Shown: piece by piece, positions 52,646 through 64,000 of the stretch
Layout of the letters: each line of letters starts with the position of its first letter
How positions within the stretch are numbered: position 1 is the first letter of the stretch
NCBI GenBank assembly: GCA_964057225.1
Contig: OZ059898.1
Coordinates: 19,135,267 to 19,199,266, forward strand
Direction of reading: 5' to 3'
DNA length: 64,000 nt
Source of the DNA: Auanema rhodensis
Lineage: Eukaryota > Nematoda > Chromadorea > Rhabditida > Rhabditidae
Notes under the pieces: generated by a model
What the model was told of the DNA's origin: nothing
Seen by the model: the letters and a program-made list of their open reading frames with translations, nothing else
Database searches by the model: none
Position numbers and translations under genes: made by a program

Positions 52646-55600
52646 CGTCTTTGCCTTGAGAAAAGGAATCTAAAAACATTTACTTTTTGCTAAATTATTC
52701 TGAAATTTTTCGAAAAAATTTTTGTCAAAATGTTTTTGGAAGCAATGTTGAGTGTACATGGAAACTCAACATACACTAATGCATCATTTTTCAAACGATC
52801 ATAACTAATTTTTGTATTAAGCGTTTCTCAATGTAGTATAGTGCATTCGATGCGGATTTTTAAGCTGCGTCGATCTGTGTTATCAGATTTGCGCTAGCTT
52901 AAAAATGCACCGAGATATCAACTGATATAAGTTCACACTTATATCCTCGATTTTCACCCTGAAGAATTAATTTTTTCGTTGAATAACATTGTCCATCGTC
53001 TTTGCCTTGAAAAAAGGAATCTAAAAACATCTACTTTTTGCTAAATTATTTTGAAATTTTTCGAAAAAATTTTTGTCAAAATGTTTTTGGAAGCAATGTT
53101 GAGTGTACATGGAAACTCAACATACACTAATGCATCATTTTTCAAACGATCATAACTAATTTTTGTATTAAGCGTTTCTCAATGTAGTATAGTGCATTCG
53201 ATGCGGATTTTTAAGCTGCGTCGATCTGTGTTATCAGATTTGCGCTAGCTTAAAAATGCACCGAGATATCAACTGATATAAGTTCACACTTATATCCTCG
53301 ATTTTCACCCTGAAGAATTAATTTTTTCGTTGAATAACATTGTCCATCGTCTTTGCCTTGAAAAAAGGAATCTAAAAACATCTACTTTTTGCTAAATTAT
53401 TCTGAAATTTTTCGAAAAAATTTTTGTCAAAATGTTTTTGGAAGCAATGTTGAGTGTACATGGAAACTCAACATACACTAATGCATCATTTTTCAAACGT
53501 TCATAACTAATTTTTGTATTCAGCGTTTTTCAATGTAGTATAGTGCATTTGATGCGGATTTTTAAGCTGCGTCGATCTGTGTTATCAGATTTGCGCTAGT
53601 TTAAAAATGCACCGAGATATCAACTGATATAAGTTCACACTTATATCCTCGATTTTCACCCTGAAGAATTAATTTTTTCGTTGAATAACATTGTCCATCG
53701 TCTTTGCCTTGAGAAAAGGAATCTAAAAACATTTACTTTTTGCTAAATTATTCTGAAATTTTTCGAAAAAATTTTTGTCAAAATGTTTTTGGAAGCAATG
53801 TTGAGTGTACATGGAAACTCAACATACACTAATGCATCATTTTTCAAACGATCATAACTAATTTTTGTATTAAGCGTTTCTCAATGTAGTATAGTGCATT
53901 CGATGCGGATTTTTAAGCTGCGTCGATCTGTGTTATCAGATTTGCGCTAGCTTAAAAATGCACCGAGATATCAACTGATATAAGTTCACACTTATATCCT
54001 CGATTTTCACCCTGAAGAATTAATTTTTTCGTTGAATAACATTGTCCATCGTCTTTGCCTTGAAAAAAGGAATCTAAAAACATCTACTTTTTGCTAAATT
54101 ATTTTGAAATTTTTCGAAAAAATTTTTGTCAAAATGTTTTTGGAAGCAATGTTGAGTGTACATGGAAACTCAACATACACTAATGCATCATTTTTCAAAC
54201 GATCATAACTAATTTTTGTATTAAGCGTTTCTCAATGTAGTATAGTGCATTCGATGCGGATTTTTAAGCTGCGTCGATCTGTGTTATCAGATTTGCGCTA
54301 GTTTAAAAATGCACCGAGATATCAACTGATATAAGTGCACACTTATATCCTCGATTTTCACCCTGAAGAATTAATTTTTTCGTTGAATAACATTGTCCAT
54401 CGTCTTTGCCTTGAAAAAAGGAATCTAAAAACATTTACTTTTTGCTAAATTATTCTGAAATTTTTCGAAAAAATTTTTGTCAAAATGTTTTTGGAAGCAA
54501 TGTTGAGTGTACATGGAAACTCAACATACACTAATGCACCATTTTTCAAACGATCATAACTAATTTTTGTATTAAGCGTTTCTCAATGTAGTATAGTGCA
54601 TTCGATGCGGATTTTTAAGCTGCGTCGATCTGTGTTATCAGATTTGCGCTAGCTTAAAAATGCACCGAGATATCAACTGATATAATTTCACACTTATATC
54701 CTCGATTTTCACCCTGAAGAATTAATTTTTTCGTTGAATAACATTGTCCATCGTCTTTGCCTTGAGAAAAGGAATCTAAAAACATTTACTTTTTGCTAAA
54801 TTATTCTGAAATTTTTCGAAAAAATTTTTGTCAAAATGTTTTTGGAAGCAATGTTGAGTGTACATGGAAACTCAACATACACTAATGCATCATTTTTCAA
54901 ACGATCATAACTAATTTTTGTATTAAGCGTTTCTCAATGTAGTATAGTGCATTCGATGCGGATTTTTAAGCTGCGTCGATCTGTGTTATCAGATTTGCGC
55001 TAGCTTAAAAATGCACCGAGATATCAACTGATATAAGTTCACACTTATATCCTCGATTTTCACCCTGAAGAATTAATTTTTTCGTTGAATAACATTGTCC
55101 ATCGTCTTTGCCTTGAAAAAAGGAATCTAAAAACATCTACTTTTTGCTAAATTATTTTGAAATTTTTCGAAAAAATTTTTGTCAAAATGTTTTTGGAAGC
55201 AATGTTGAGTGTACATGGAAACTCAACATACACTAATGCATCATTTTTCAAACGATCATAACTAATTTTTGTATTAAGCGTTTCTCAATGTAGTATAGTG
55301 CATTCGATGCGGATTTTTAAGCTGCGTCGATCTGTGTTATCAGATTTGCGCTAGCTTAAAAATGCACCGAGATATCAACTGATATAAGTTCACACTTATA
55401 TCCTCGATTTTCACCCTGAAGAATTAATTTTTTCGTTGAATAACATTGTCCATCGTCTTTGCCTTGAAAAAAGGAATCTAAAAACATCTACTTTTTGCTA
55501 AATTATTCTGAAATTTTTCGAAAAAATTTTTGTCAAAATGTTTTTGGAAGCAATGTTGAGTGTACATGGAAACTCAACATACACTAATGCATCATTTTTC

Positions 55601-56400
55601 AAACGTTCATAACTAATTTTTGTATTCAGCGTTTTTCAATGTAGTATAGTGCATTTGATGCGGATTTTTAAGCTGCGTCGATCTGTGTTATCAGATTTGC
55701 GCTAGTTTAAAAATGCACCGAGATATCAACTGATATAAGTTCACACTTATATCCTCGATTTTCACCCTGAAGAATTAATTTTTTCGTTGAATAACATTGT
55801 CCATCGTCTTTGCCTTGAGAAAAGGAATCTAAAAACATTTACTTTTTGCTAAATTATTCTGAAATTTTTCGAAAAAATTTTTGTCAAAATGTTTTTGGAA
55901 GCAATGTTGAGTGTACATGGAAACTCAACATACACTAATGCATCATTTTTCAAACGATCATAACTAATTTTTGTATTAAGCGTTTCTCAATGTAGTATAG
56001 TGCATTCGATGCGGATTTTTAAGCTGCGTCGATCTGTGTTATCAGATTTGCGCTAGCTTAAAAATGCACCGAGATATCAACTGATATAAGTTCACACTTA
56101 TATCCTCGATTTTCACCCTGAAGAATTAATTTTTTCGTTGAATAACATTGTCCATCGTCTTTGCCTTGAAAAAAGGAATCTAAAAACATCTACTTTTTGC
56201 TAAATTATTTTGAAATTTTTCGAAAAAATTTTTGTCAAAATGTTTTTGGAAGCAATGTTGAGTGTACATGGAAACTCAACATACACTAATGCATCATTTT
56301 TCAAACGATCATAACTAATTTTTGTATTAAGCGTTTCTCAATGTAGTATAGTGCATTCGATGCGGATTTTTAAGCTGCGTCGATCTGTGTTATCAGATTT
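52190..56400 (+). repeat. 6-monomer (2106-bp) tandem duplication, two copies
   Basis: The segment from about 52.2 to 54.3 kb is repeated directly as about 54.3 to 56.4 kb. Markers 2106 bp apart are GTGCAC (52231, 54337), TATAATTTCAC (near 52575, 54681), CCTTGAGAAAAGG (GAG at 52658/54764 and 53711/55817) and GTATTCAGCGTTTTTC (53517, 55623). I saw no differences between the copies. The junction falls between 54252 and 54302: the monomer 54050-54400 has the left part of the copy starting at 56156 and the right part of the copy starting at 51944. Confidence 0.88.
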
Positions 56401-59400
56401 GCGCTAGCTTAAAAATGCACCGAGATATCAACTGATATAAGTTCACACTTATATCCTCGATTTTCACCCTGAAGAATTAATTTTTTCGTTGAATAACATT
56501 GTCCATCGTCTTTGCCTTGAAAAAAGGAATCTAAAAACATCTACTTTTTGCTAAATTATTCTGAAATTTTTCGAAAAAATTTTTGTCAAAATGTTTTTGG
56601 AAGCAATGTTGAGTGTACATGGAAACTCAACATACACTAATGCATCATTTTTCAAACGATCATAACTAATTTTTGTATTAAGCGTTTCTCAATGTAGTAT
56701 AGTGCATTCGATGCGGATTTTTAAGCTGCGTCGATCTGTGTTATCAGATTTGCGCTAGCTTAAAAATGCACCGAGATATCAACTGATATAAGTTCACACT
56801 TATATCCTCGATTTTCACCCTGAAGAATTAATTTTTTCGTTGAATAACATTGTCCATCGTCTTTGCCTTGAAAAACGAAATCTGAAAACATCTACTTTTT
56901 GCTAAATTATTTTGAAATTTTTCGAAAAAATTTTTGTCAAAATGTTTTTGGAAGCAATGTTGAGTGTACATGGAAACTCAACATACACTAATGCATCATT
57001 TTTCAAACGTTCATAACTAATTTTTGTATTCAGCGTTTCTCAATGTAGTATAGTGCATTTGATGCGGATTTTTAAGCTGCGTCGATCTGTGTTATCAGAT
57101 TTGCGCTAGTTTAAAAATGCACCGAGATATCAACTGATATAAGTTCACACTTATATCCTCGATTTTCACCCTGAAGAATTAATTTTTTCGTTGAATAACA
57201 TTGTCCATCGTCTTTGCCTTGAAAAACGAAATCTGAAAACATCTACTTTTTGCTAAATTATTTTGAAATTTTTCGAAAAAATTTTTGTCAAAATGTTTTT
57301 GGAAGCAATGTTGAGTGTACATGGAAACTCAACATACACTAATGCATCATTTTTCAAACGATCATAACTAATTTTTGTGTTAAGCGTTTCTCAATGTAGT
57401 ATAGTGCATTTGATGCGGATTTTTAAGCTGCGTCGATCTGTGTTATCAGATTTGCGCTAGTTTAAAAATGCACCGAGATATCAACTGATATAAGTTCACA
57501 CTTATATCCTCGATTTTCACCCTGAAGAATTAATTTTTTCGTTGAATAACATTGTCCATCGTCTTTGCCTTGAAAAACGAAATCTGAAAACATCTACTTT
57601 TTGCTAAATTATTTTGAAATTTTTCGAAAAAATTTTTGTCAAAATGTTTTTGGAAGCAATGTTGAGTGTACATGGAAACTCAACATACACTAATGCATCA
57701 TTTTTCAAACGTTCATAACTAATTTTTGTATTCAGCGTTTCTCAATGTAGTATAGTGCATTTGATGCGGATTTTTAAGCTGCGTCGATCTGTGTTATCAG
57801 ATTTGCGCTAGTTTAAAAATGCACCGAGATATCAACTGATATAAGTTCACACTTATATCCTCGATTTTCACCCTGAAGAATTAATTTTTTCGTTGAATAA
57901 CATTGTCCATCGTCTTTGCCTTGAAAAACGAAATCTGAAAACATCTACTTTTTGCTAAATTATTTTGAAATTTTTCGAAAAAATTTTTGTCAAAATGTTT
58001 TTGGAAGCAATGTTGAGTGTACATGGAAACTCAACATACACTAATGCATCATTTTTCAAACGTTCATAACTAATTTTTGTATTCAGCGTTTCTCAATGTA
58101 GTATAGTGCATTTGATGCGGATTTTTAAGCTGCGTCGATCTGTGTTATCAGATTTGCGCTAGTTTAAAAATGCACCGAGATATCAACTGATATAAGTTCA
58201 CACTTATATCCTCGATTTTCACCCTGAAGAATTAATTTTTTCGTTGAATAACATTGTCCATCGTCTTTGCCTTGAAAAAAGGAATCTAAAAACATTTACT
58301 TTTTGCTAAATTATTCTGAAATTTTTCGAAAAAATTTTTGTCAAAATGTTTTTGGAAGCAATGTTGAGTGTACATGGAAACTCAACATACACTAATGCAC
58401 CATTTTTCAAACGATCATAACTAATTTTTGTATTAAGCGTTTCTCAATGTAGTATAGTGCATTCGATGCGGATTTTTAAGCTGCGTCGATCTGTGTTATC
58501 AGATTTGCGCTAGCTTAAAAATGCACCGAGATATCAACTGATATAAGTTCACACTTATATCCTCGATTTTCACCCTGAAGAATTAATTTTTTCGTTGAAT
58601 AACATTGTCCATCGTCTTTGCCTTGAAAAAAGGAATCTAAAAACATTTACTTTTTGCTAAATTATTCTGAAATTTTTCGAAAAAATTTTTGTCAAAATGT
58701 TTTTGGAAGCAATGTTGAGTGTACATGGAAACTCAACATACACTAATGCATCATTTTTCAAACGATCATAACTAATTTTTGTATTAAGCGTTTCTCAATG
58801 TAGTATAGTGCATTTGATGCGGATTTTTAAGCTGCGTCGATCTGTGTTATCAGATTTGCGCTAGCTTAAAAATGCACCGAGATATCAACTGATATAAGTT
58901 CACACTTATATCCTCGATTTTCACCCTGAAGAATTAATTTTTTCGTTGAATAACATTGTCCATCGTCTTTGCCTTGAAAAAAGGAATCTAAAAACATCTA
59001 CTTTTTGCTAAATTATTTTGAAATTTTTCGAAAAAATTTTTGTCAAAATGTTTTTGGAAGCAATGTTGAGTGAACATGGAAACTCGACATACACTAATGC
59101 ATCATTTTTCAAACAATCATAACTAATTTTTGTATTAAGCGTTTCTCAATGTAGTATAGTGCATTTGATGCGGATTTTTAAGCTGCGTCGATCTGTGTTA
59201 TCAGATTTGCGCTAGTTTAAAAATGCACCGAGATATCAACTGATATAAGTGCACACTTATATCCTCGATTTTCACCCTGAAGAATTAATTTTTTCGTTGA
59301 ATAACATTGTCCATCGTCTTTGCCTTGAAAAAAGGAATCTAAAAACATTTACTTTTTGCTAAATTATTCTGAAATTTTTCGAAAAAATTTTTGTCAAAAT

Positions 59401-59665
59401 GTTTTTGGAAGCAATGTTGAGTGTACATGGAAACTCAACATACACTAATGCACCATTTTTCAAACGATCATAACTAATTTTTGTATTAAGCGTTTCTCAA
59501 TGTAGTATAGTGCATTCGATGCGGATTTTTAAGCTGCGTCGATCTGTGTTATCAGATTTGCGCTAGCTTAAAAATGCACCGAGATATCAACTGATATAAT
59601 TTCACACTTATATCCTCGATTTTCACCCTGAAGAATTAATTTTTTCGTTGAATAACATTGTCCAT
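55103..59665 (+). repeat. 13-monomer block, right copy of the 7020-bp spaced duplication
   Basis: This block equals the left copy at 48083-52645 apart from seven positions at which it has the array consensus. It carries no private change relative to the left copy. Without the later 6-monomer duplication the two blocks would be 4914 bp (14 monomers) apart, which is the offset still seen between 48083-49350 and 52997-54250. The match ends at the next monomer, where CCTTGAGAAAAGG (52658) corresponds to CCTTGAAAAAAGG (about 59678). Confidence 0.92.
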
Positions 59666-62600
59666 CGTCTTTGCCTTGAAAAAAGGAATCTAAAAACATT
59701 TACTTTTTGCTAAATTATTCTGAAATTTTTCGAAAAAATTTTTGTCAAAATGTTTTTGGAAGCAATGTTGAGTGTACATGGAAACTCAACATACACTAAT
59801 GCATCATTTTTCAAACGATCATAACTAATTTTTGTATTAAGCGTTTCTCAATGTAGTATAGTGCATTCGATGCGGATTTTTAAGCTGCGTCGATCTGTGT
59901 TATCAGATTTGCGCTAGCTTAAAAATGCACCGAGATATCAACTGATATAAGTTCACACTTATATCCTCGATTTTCACCCTGAAGAATTAATTTTTTCGTT
60001 GAATAACATTGTCCATCGTCTTTGCCTTGAAAAAAGGAATCTAAAAACATCTACTTTTTGCTAAATTATTTTGAAATTTTTCGAAAAAATTTTTGTCAAA
60101 ATGTTTTTGGAAGCAATGTTGAGTGAACATGGAAACTCGACATACACTAATGCATCATTTTTCAAACAATCATAACTAATTTTTGTATTAAGCGTTTCTC
60201 AATGTAGTATAGTGCATTTGATGCGGATTTTTAAGCTGCGTCGATCTGTGTTATCAGATTTGCGCTAGTTTAAAAATGCACCGAGATATCAACTGATATA
60301 AGTTCACACTTATATCCTCGATTTTCACCCTGAAGAATTAATTTTTTCGTTGAATAACATTGTCCATCGTCTTTGCCTTGAAAAACGAAATCTGAAAACA
60401 TCTACTCTTTGCTAAATTATTTTGAAATTTTTCGAAAAAATTTTTGTCAAAATGTTTTTGGAAGCAATGTTGAGTGTACATGGAAACTCAACATACACTA
60501 ATGCATCATTTTTCAAACGTTCATAACTAATTTTTGTATTCAGCGTTTCTCAATGTAGTATAGTGCATTTGATGCGGATTTTTAAGCTGCGTCGATCTGT
60601 GTTATCAGATTTGCGCTAGTTTAAAAATGCACCGAGATATCAACTGATATAAGTTCACACTTATATCCTCGATTTTCACCCTGAAAAATTAATTTTTTCG
60701 TTGAATAACATTGTCCATCGTCTTTGCCTTGAAAAAAGGAATCTAAAAACATTTACTTTTTGCTAAATTATTCTGAAATTTTTCGAAAAAATTTTTGTCA
60801 AAATGTTTTTGGAAGCAATGTTGAGTGTACATGGAAACTCAACATACACTAATGCACCATTTTTCAAACGATCATAACTAATTTTTGTATTAAGCGTTTC
60901 TCAATGTAGTATAGTGCATTCGATGCGGATTTTTAAGCTGCGTCGATCTGTGTTATCAGATTTGCGCTAGCTTAAAAATGCACCGAGATATCAACTGATA
61001 TAAGTTCACACTTATATCCTCGATTTTCACCCTGAAGAATTAATTTTTTCGTTGAATAACATTGTCCATCGTCTTTGCCTTGAAAAAAGGAATCTAAAAA
61101 CATCTACTTTTTGCTAAATTATTTTGAAATTTTTCGAAAAAATTTTTGTCAAAATGTTTTTGGAAGCAATGTTGAGTGAACATGGAAACTCAACATACAC
61201 TAATGCATCATTTTTCAAACAATCATAACTAATTTTTGTATTAAGCGTTTCTCAATGTAGTATAGTGCATTTGATGCGGATTTTTAAGCTGCGTCGATCT
61301 GTGTTATCAGATTTGCGCTAGCTTAAAAATGCACCGAGATATCAACTGATATAAGTTCACACTTATATCCTCGATTTTCACCCTGAAGAATTAATTTTTT
61401 CGTTGAATAACATTGTCCATCGTCTTTGCCTTGAAAAAAGGAATCTAAAAACATTTACTTTTTGCTAAATTATTCTGAAATTTTTCGAAAAAATTTCTGT
61501 CAAAATGTTTTTGGAAGCAATGTTGAGTGTACATGGAAACTCAACATACACTAATGCATCATTTTTCAAACGATCATAACTAATTTTTGTATTAAGCGTT
61601 TCTCAATGTAGTATAGTGCATTCGATGCGGATTTTTAAGCTGCGTCGATCTGTGTTATCAGATTTGCGCTAGCTTAAAAATGCACCGAGATATCAACTGA
61701 TATAAGTTCACACTTATATCCTCGATTTTCACCCTGAAGAATTGATTTTTTCGTTGAATAACATTGTCCATCGTCTTTGCCTTGAAAAAAGGAATCTAAA
61801 AACATTTACTTTTTGCTAAATTATTCTGAAATTTTTCGAAAAAATTTTTGTCAAAATGTTTTTGGAAGCAATGTTGAGTGTACATGGAAACTCGACATAC
61901 ACTAATGCATCATTTTTCAAACAATCATAACTAATTTTTGTATTAAGCGTTTCTCAATGTAGTATAGTGCATTTGATGCGGATTTTTAAGCTGCGTCGAT
62001 CTGTGTTATCAGATTTGCGCTAGCTTAAAAATGCACCGAGATATCAACTGATATAAGTTCACACTTATATCCTCGATTTTCACCCTGAAGAAATAATTTT
62101 TTCGTTGAATAACATTGTCCATCGTCTTTGCCTTGAGAAAAGGAATCTAAAAACATCTACTTTTTGCTAAATTATTTTGAAGTTTTTCGAAAAAATTTTT
62201 GTCAAAATGTTTTTGGAAGCAATGTTGAGTGTACATGGAAACTCAACATACACTAATGCATCATTTTTCAAACGATCATAACTAATTTTTGTATTAAGCG
62301 TTTCTCAATGTAGTATAGTGCATTCGATGCGGATTTTTAAGCTGCGTCGATCTGTGTTATCAGATTTGCGCTAGCTTAAAAATGCACCGAGATATCAACT
62401 GATATAAGTTCACACTTATATCCTCGATTTTCACCCTGAAGAATTATTTTTTTCGTTGAATAACATTGTCCATCGTCTTTGCCTTGAAAAAAGGAATCTA
62501 AAAACATCTACTTTTTGCTAAATTATTTCGAAATTTTTCGAAAAAATTTTTGTCAAAATGTTTTTGGAAGCAATGTTGAGTGTACATGGAAACTCAACAT

Positions 62601-64000
62601 ACACTAATGCATCATTTTTCAAACGATCATAACTAATTTTTGTATTAAGCGTTTCTCAATGTAGTATAGTGCATTCGATGCGGATTTTTAAGCTGCGTCG
62701 ATCTGTGTTATCAGATTTGCGCTAGCTTAAAAATGCACCGAGATATCAACTGATATAAGTTCACACTTATATCCTCGATTTTCACCCTGAAGAATTAATT
62801 TTTTCGTTGAATAACATTGTCCATCGTCTTTGCCTTGAAAAAAGGAATCTAAAAACATCTACTTTTTGCTAAATTATTTTGAAATTTTTCGAAAAATTTT
62901 TTGTCAAAATGTTTTTGGAAGCAATGTTGAGTGAACATGGAAACTCAACATACACTAATGCATCATTTTTCGAACAATCATAACTAATTTTTGTATTAAG
63001 CGTTTCTCAATGTAGTATAGTGCATTTGATGCGGATTTTTAAGCTGCGTCGATCTGTGTTATCAGATTTGCGCTAGCTTAAAAATGCACCGAGATATCAA
63101 CTGATATAAGTTCACACTTATATCCTCGATTTTCACCCTGAAGAATTATTTTTTTCGTTGAATAACATTGTCCATCGTCTTTGCCTTGAAAAAAGGAATC
63201 TAAAAACATCTACTTTTTGCTAAATTATTTTGAAATTTTTCGAAAAAATTTTTGTCAAAATGTTTTTGGAAGCAATGTTGAGTGTACATGGAAACTCAAC
63301 ATACACTAATGCATCATTTTTCAAACGATCATAACTAATTTTTGTATTAAGCGTTTCTCAATGTAGTATAGTGCATTCGATGCGGATTTTTAAGCTGCGT
63401 CGATCTGTGTTATCAGATTTGCGCTAGCTTAAAAATGCACCGAGATATCAACTGATATAAGTTCACACTTATATCCTCGATTTTCACCCTGAAGAATTAT
63501 TTTTTTCGTTGAATAACATTGTCCATCGTCTTTGCCTTGAAAAAAGGAATCTAAAAACATCTACTTTTTGCTAAATTATTCTGAAATTTTTCGAAAAAAT
63601 TTTTGTCAAAATGTTTTTGGAAGCAATGTTGAGTGTACATGGAAACTCAACATACACTAATGCATCATTTTTCAAACGATCATAACTAATTTTTGTATTA
63701 AGCGTTTCTCAATATAGTATAGTGCATTCGATGCGGATTTTTAAGCTGCGTCGATCTGTGTTATCAGATTTGCGCTAGCTTAAAAATGCACCGAGATATC
63801 AACTGATATAAGTTCACACTTATATCCTCGATTTTCACCCTGAAGAATTAATTTTTTCGTTGAATAACATTGTCCATCGTCTTTGCCTTAAAAAAAGGAA
63901 TCTAAAAACATCTACTTTTTGCTAAATTATTTTGAAATTTTTCGAAAAAATTTTTGTCAAAATGTTTTTGGAAGCAATGTTGAGTGAACATGGAAACTCA
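59666..64000 (+). repeat. Array segment G: right-edge monomers
   Basis: Types are mixed: copies with GTGAACAT but intact ACTCAACAT (near 61181, 62931 and 63981), one with GTGTACAT and ACTCGACAT (near 61881), and three copies with GAAGAATTATTTTTTTC (near 62441, 63141 and 63491), an allele absent from the rest of the window. Copies near 61270, 61972 and 63026 combine CATTTGATG with GCTAGCTT, a recombinant pairing. TCAATATAG recurs near 63712. The array shows no sign of ending here. Confidence 0.8.
63878..64000 (+). repeat. Partial monomer cut by the window edge (123 bp)
   Basis: Positions 1-123 of the monomer, with CCTTAAAAAAAGG near 63886 and GTGAACAT near 63984. It ends within the right arm of stem-loop 1 because the window ends, not because of a real boundary. 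Confidence 0.97.

Larger units (their letters stand above)
1..64000 (+). repeat. 351-bp satellite DNA array, 182 full copies plus a 123-bp partial copy
   Basis: The start motif 'cgtctttgcc' recurs at 1, 352, 703 and so on to 63878, with a spacing of 351 bp except in seven monomers that carry small indels. All copies have the same orientation and nothing interrupts them. Copies compared by eye differ at roughly 5 to 12 of 351 positions, so identity is about 96-98%, and some distant blocks are essentially identical. G+C in monomer 1 is 31.3%. Every frame on both strands is closed by stops within each monomer, so the array has no coding potential. Satellites of this kind typically form constitutive heterochromatin and may underlie centromeres; that role is inference here. 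The array runs off both window edges, so its full length is unknown. No gene or other element was seen anywhere in the window. Confidence 0.99.

Noticed and set aside
1-64000. CRISPR array
   Set aside because: The repeat unit is 351 bp with no unique spacers between copies; the whole unit repeats. This is satellite DNA.
1-64000. Transposon, tRNA, rRNA or telomeric repeats within the array
   Set aside because: The 351-bp register is continuous from end to end with a net change of only 5 bp, all of it explained by seven small indels, so there is no room for an inserted element.
1-64000. Assembly artefact as explanation for the entire array
   Set aside because: Copies carry ordered, internally consistent variants and structured duplications, which artificial repetition of one unit would not give. 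Local collapse or expansion (for example at 48-60 kb) remains possible and is listed as a finding.

Overview
The whole window is one uninterrupted satellite-DNA array. A 351-bp monomer is repeated head to tail 182 times, followed by a 123-bp partial copy at the right edge, all in one orientation. I found no protein-coding gene, RNA gene, transposon, CRISPR array, telomeric repeat or non-satellite insertion on either strand. Monomer 1 has 110 G+C in 351 bp (31.3%). I use positions 1-351 as the reference frame; each monomer starts at 'cgtctttgcc'. The array register was followed from end to end. One +3 bp change (about 8595), five 1-bp deletions (monomers at 23521, 26328, 27731, 30187 and 31590) and one 3-bp deletion (about 46586) account for the final -5 bp offset.

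Organism: a eukaryotic heterochromatic (pericentromeric, centromeric or subtelomeric) block is the only reasonable reading. The length, AT-richness, high homogeneity and undepleted CpG (12 CpG per monomer against about 8.6 expected) fit an invertebrate with little CpG methylation, such as an insect. I do not recognise the family by name and cannot give a species.

Monomer anatomy: an A/T-tract-rich left third (14-92) with a 12-bp palindrome at 61-72, then three inverted repeats: stem-loop 1 (100-127), a 55-nt compound stem-loop 2 (209-263) and a tight stem-loop 3 (279-300). Most variation falls at about a dozen recurrent sites (near 14-28, 35, 55, 110, 123, 138, 151, 174, 203, 210, 253, 269 and 321) rather than being scattered.

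Layout: (A) 1-11586, alternating variants; the only part with the GCGC allele that completes the 13-bp stem of stem-loop 2, and it contains a 3-monomer higher-order repeat at 2.1-5.3 kb. (B) 11587-22818, dominated by monomers in which GATATC has become GACATC, plus a group marked by AGTC and ATGTTTCG. (C) 22819-33694, 4-monomer higher-order repeats built around a 350-bp monomer type X. (D) 33695-41767, a 9-monomer (3159-bp) repeat. (E) 41768-48082, mixed types, a 702-bp duplication and a GGTTGAG subfamily. (F) 48083-59665, nested tandem duplications of 14 and then 6 monomers. (G) 59666-64000, mixed types at the right edge, array continuing. The pattern is what repeated unequal exchange and conversion would produce: each variant group is confined to its own stretch.
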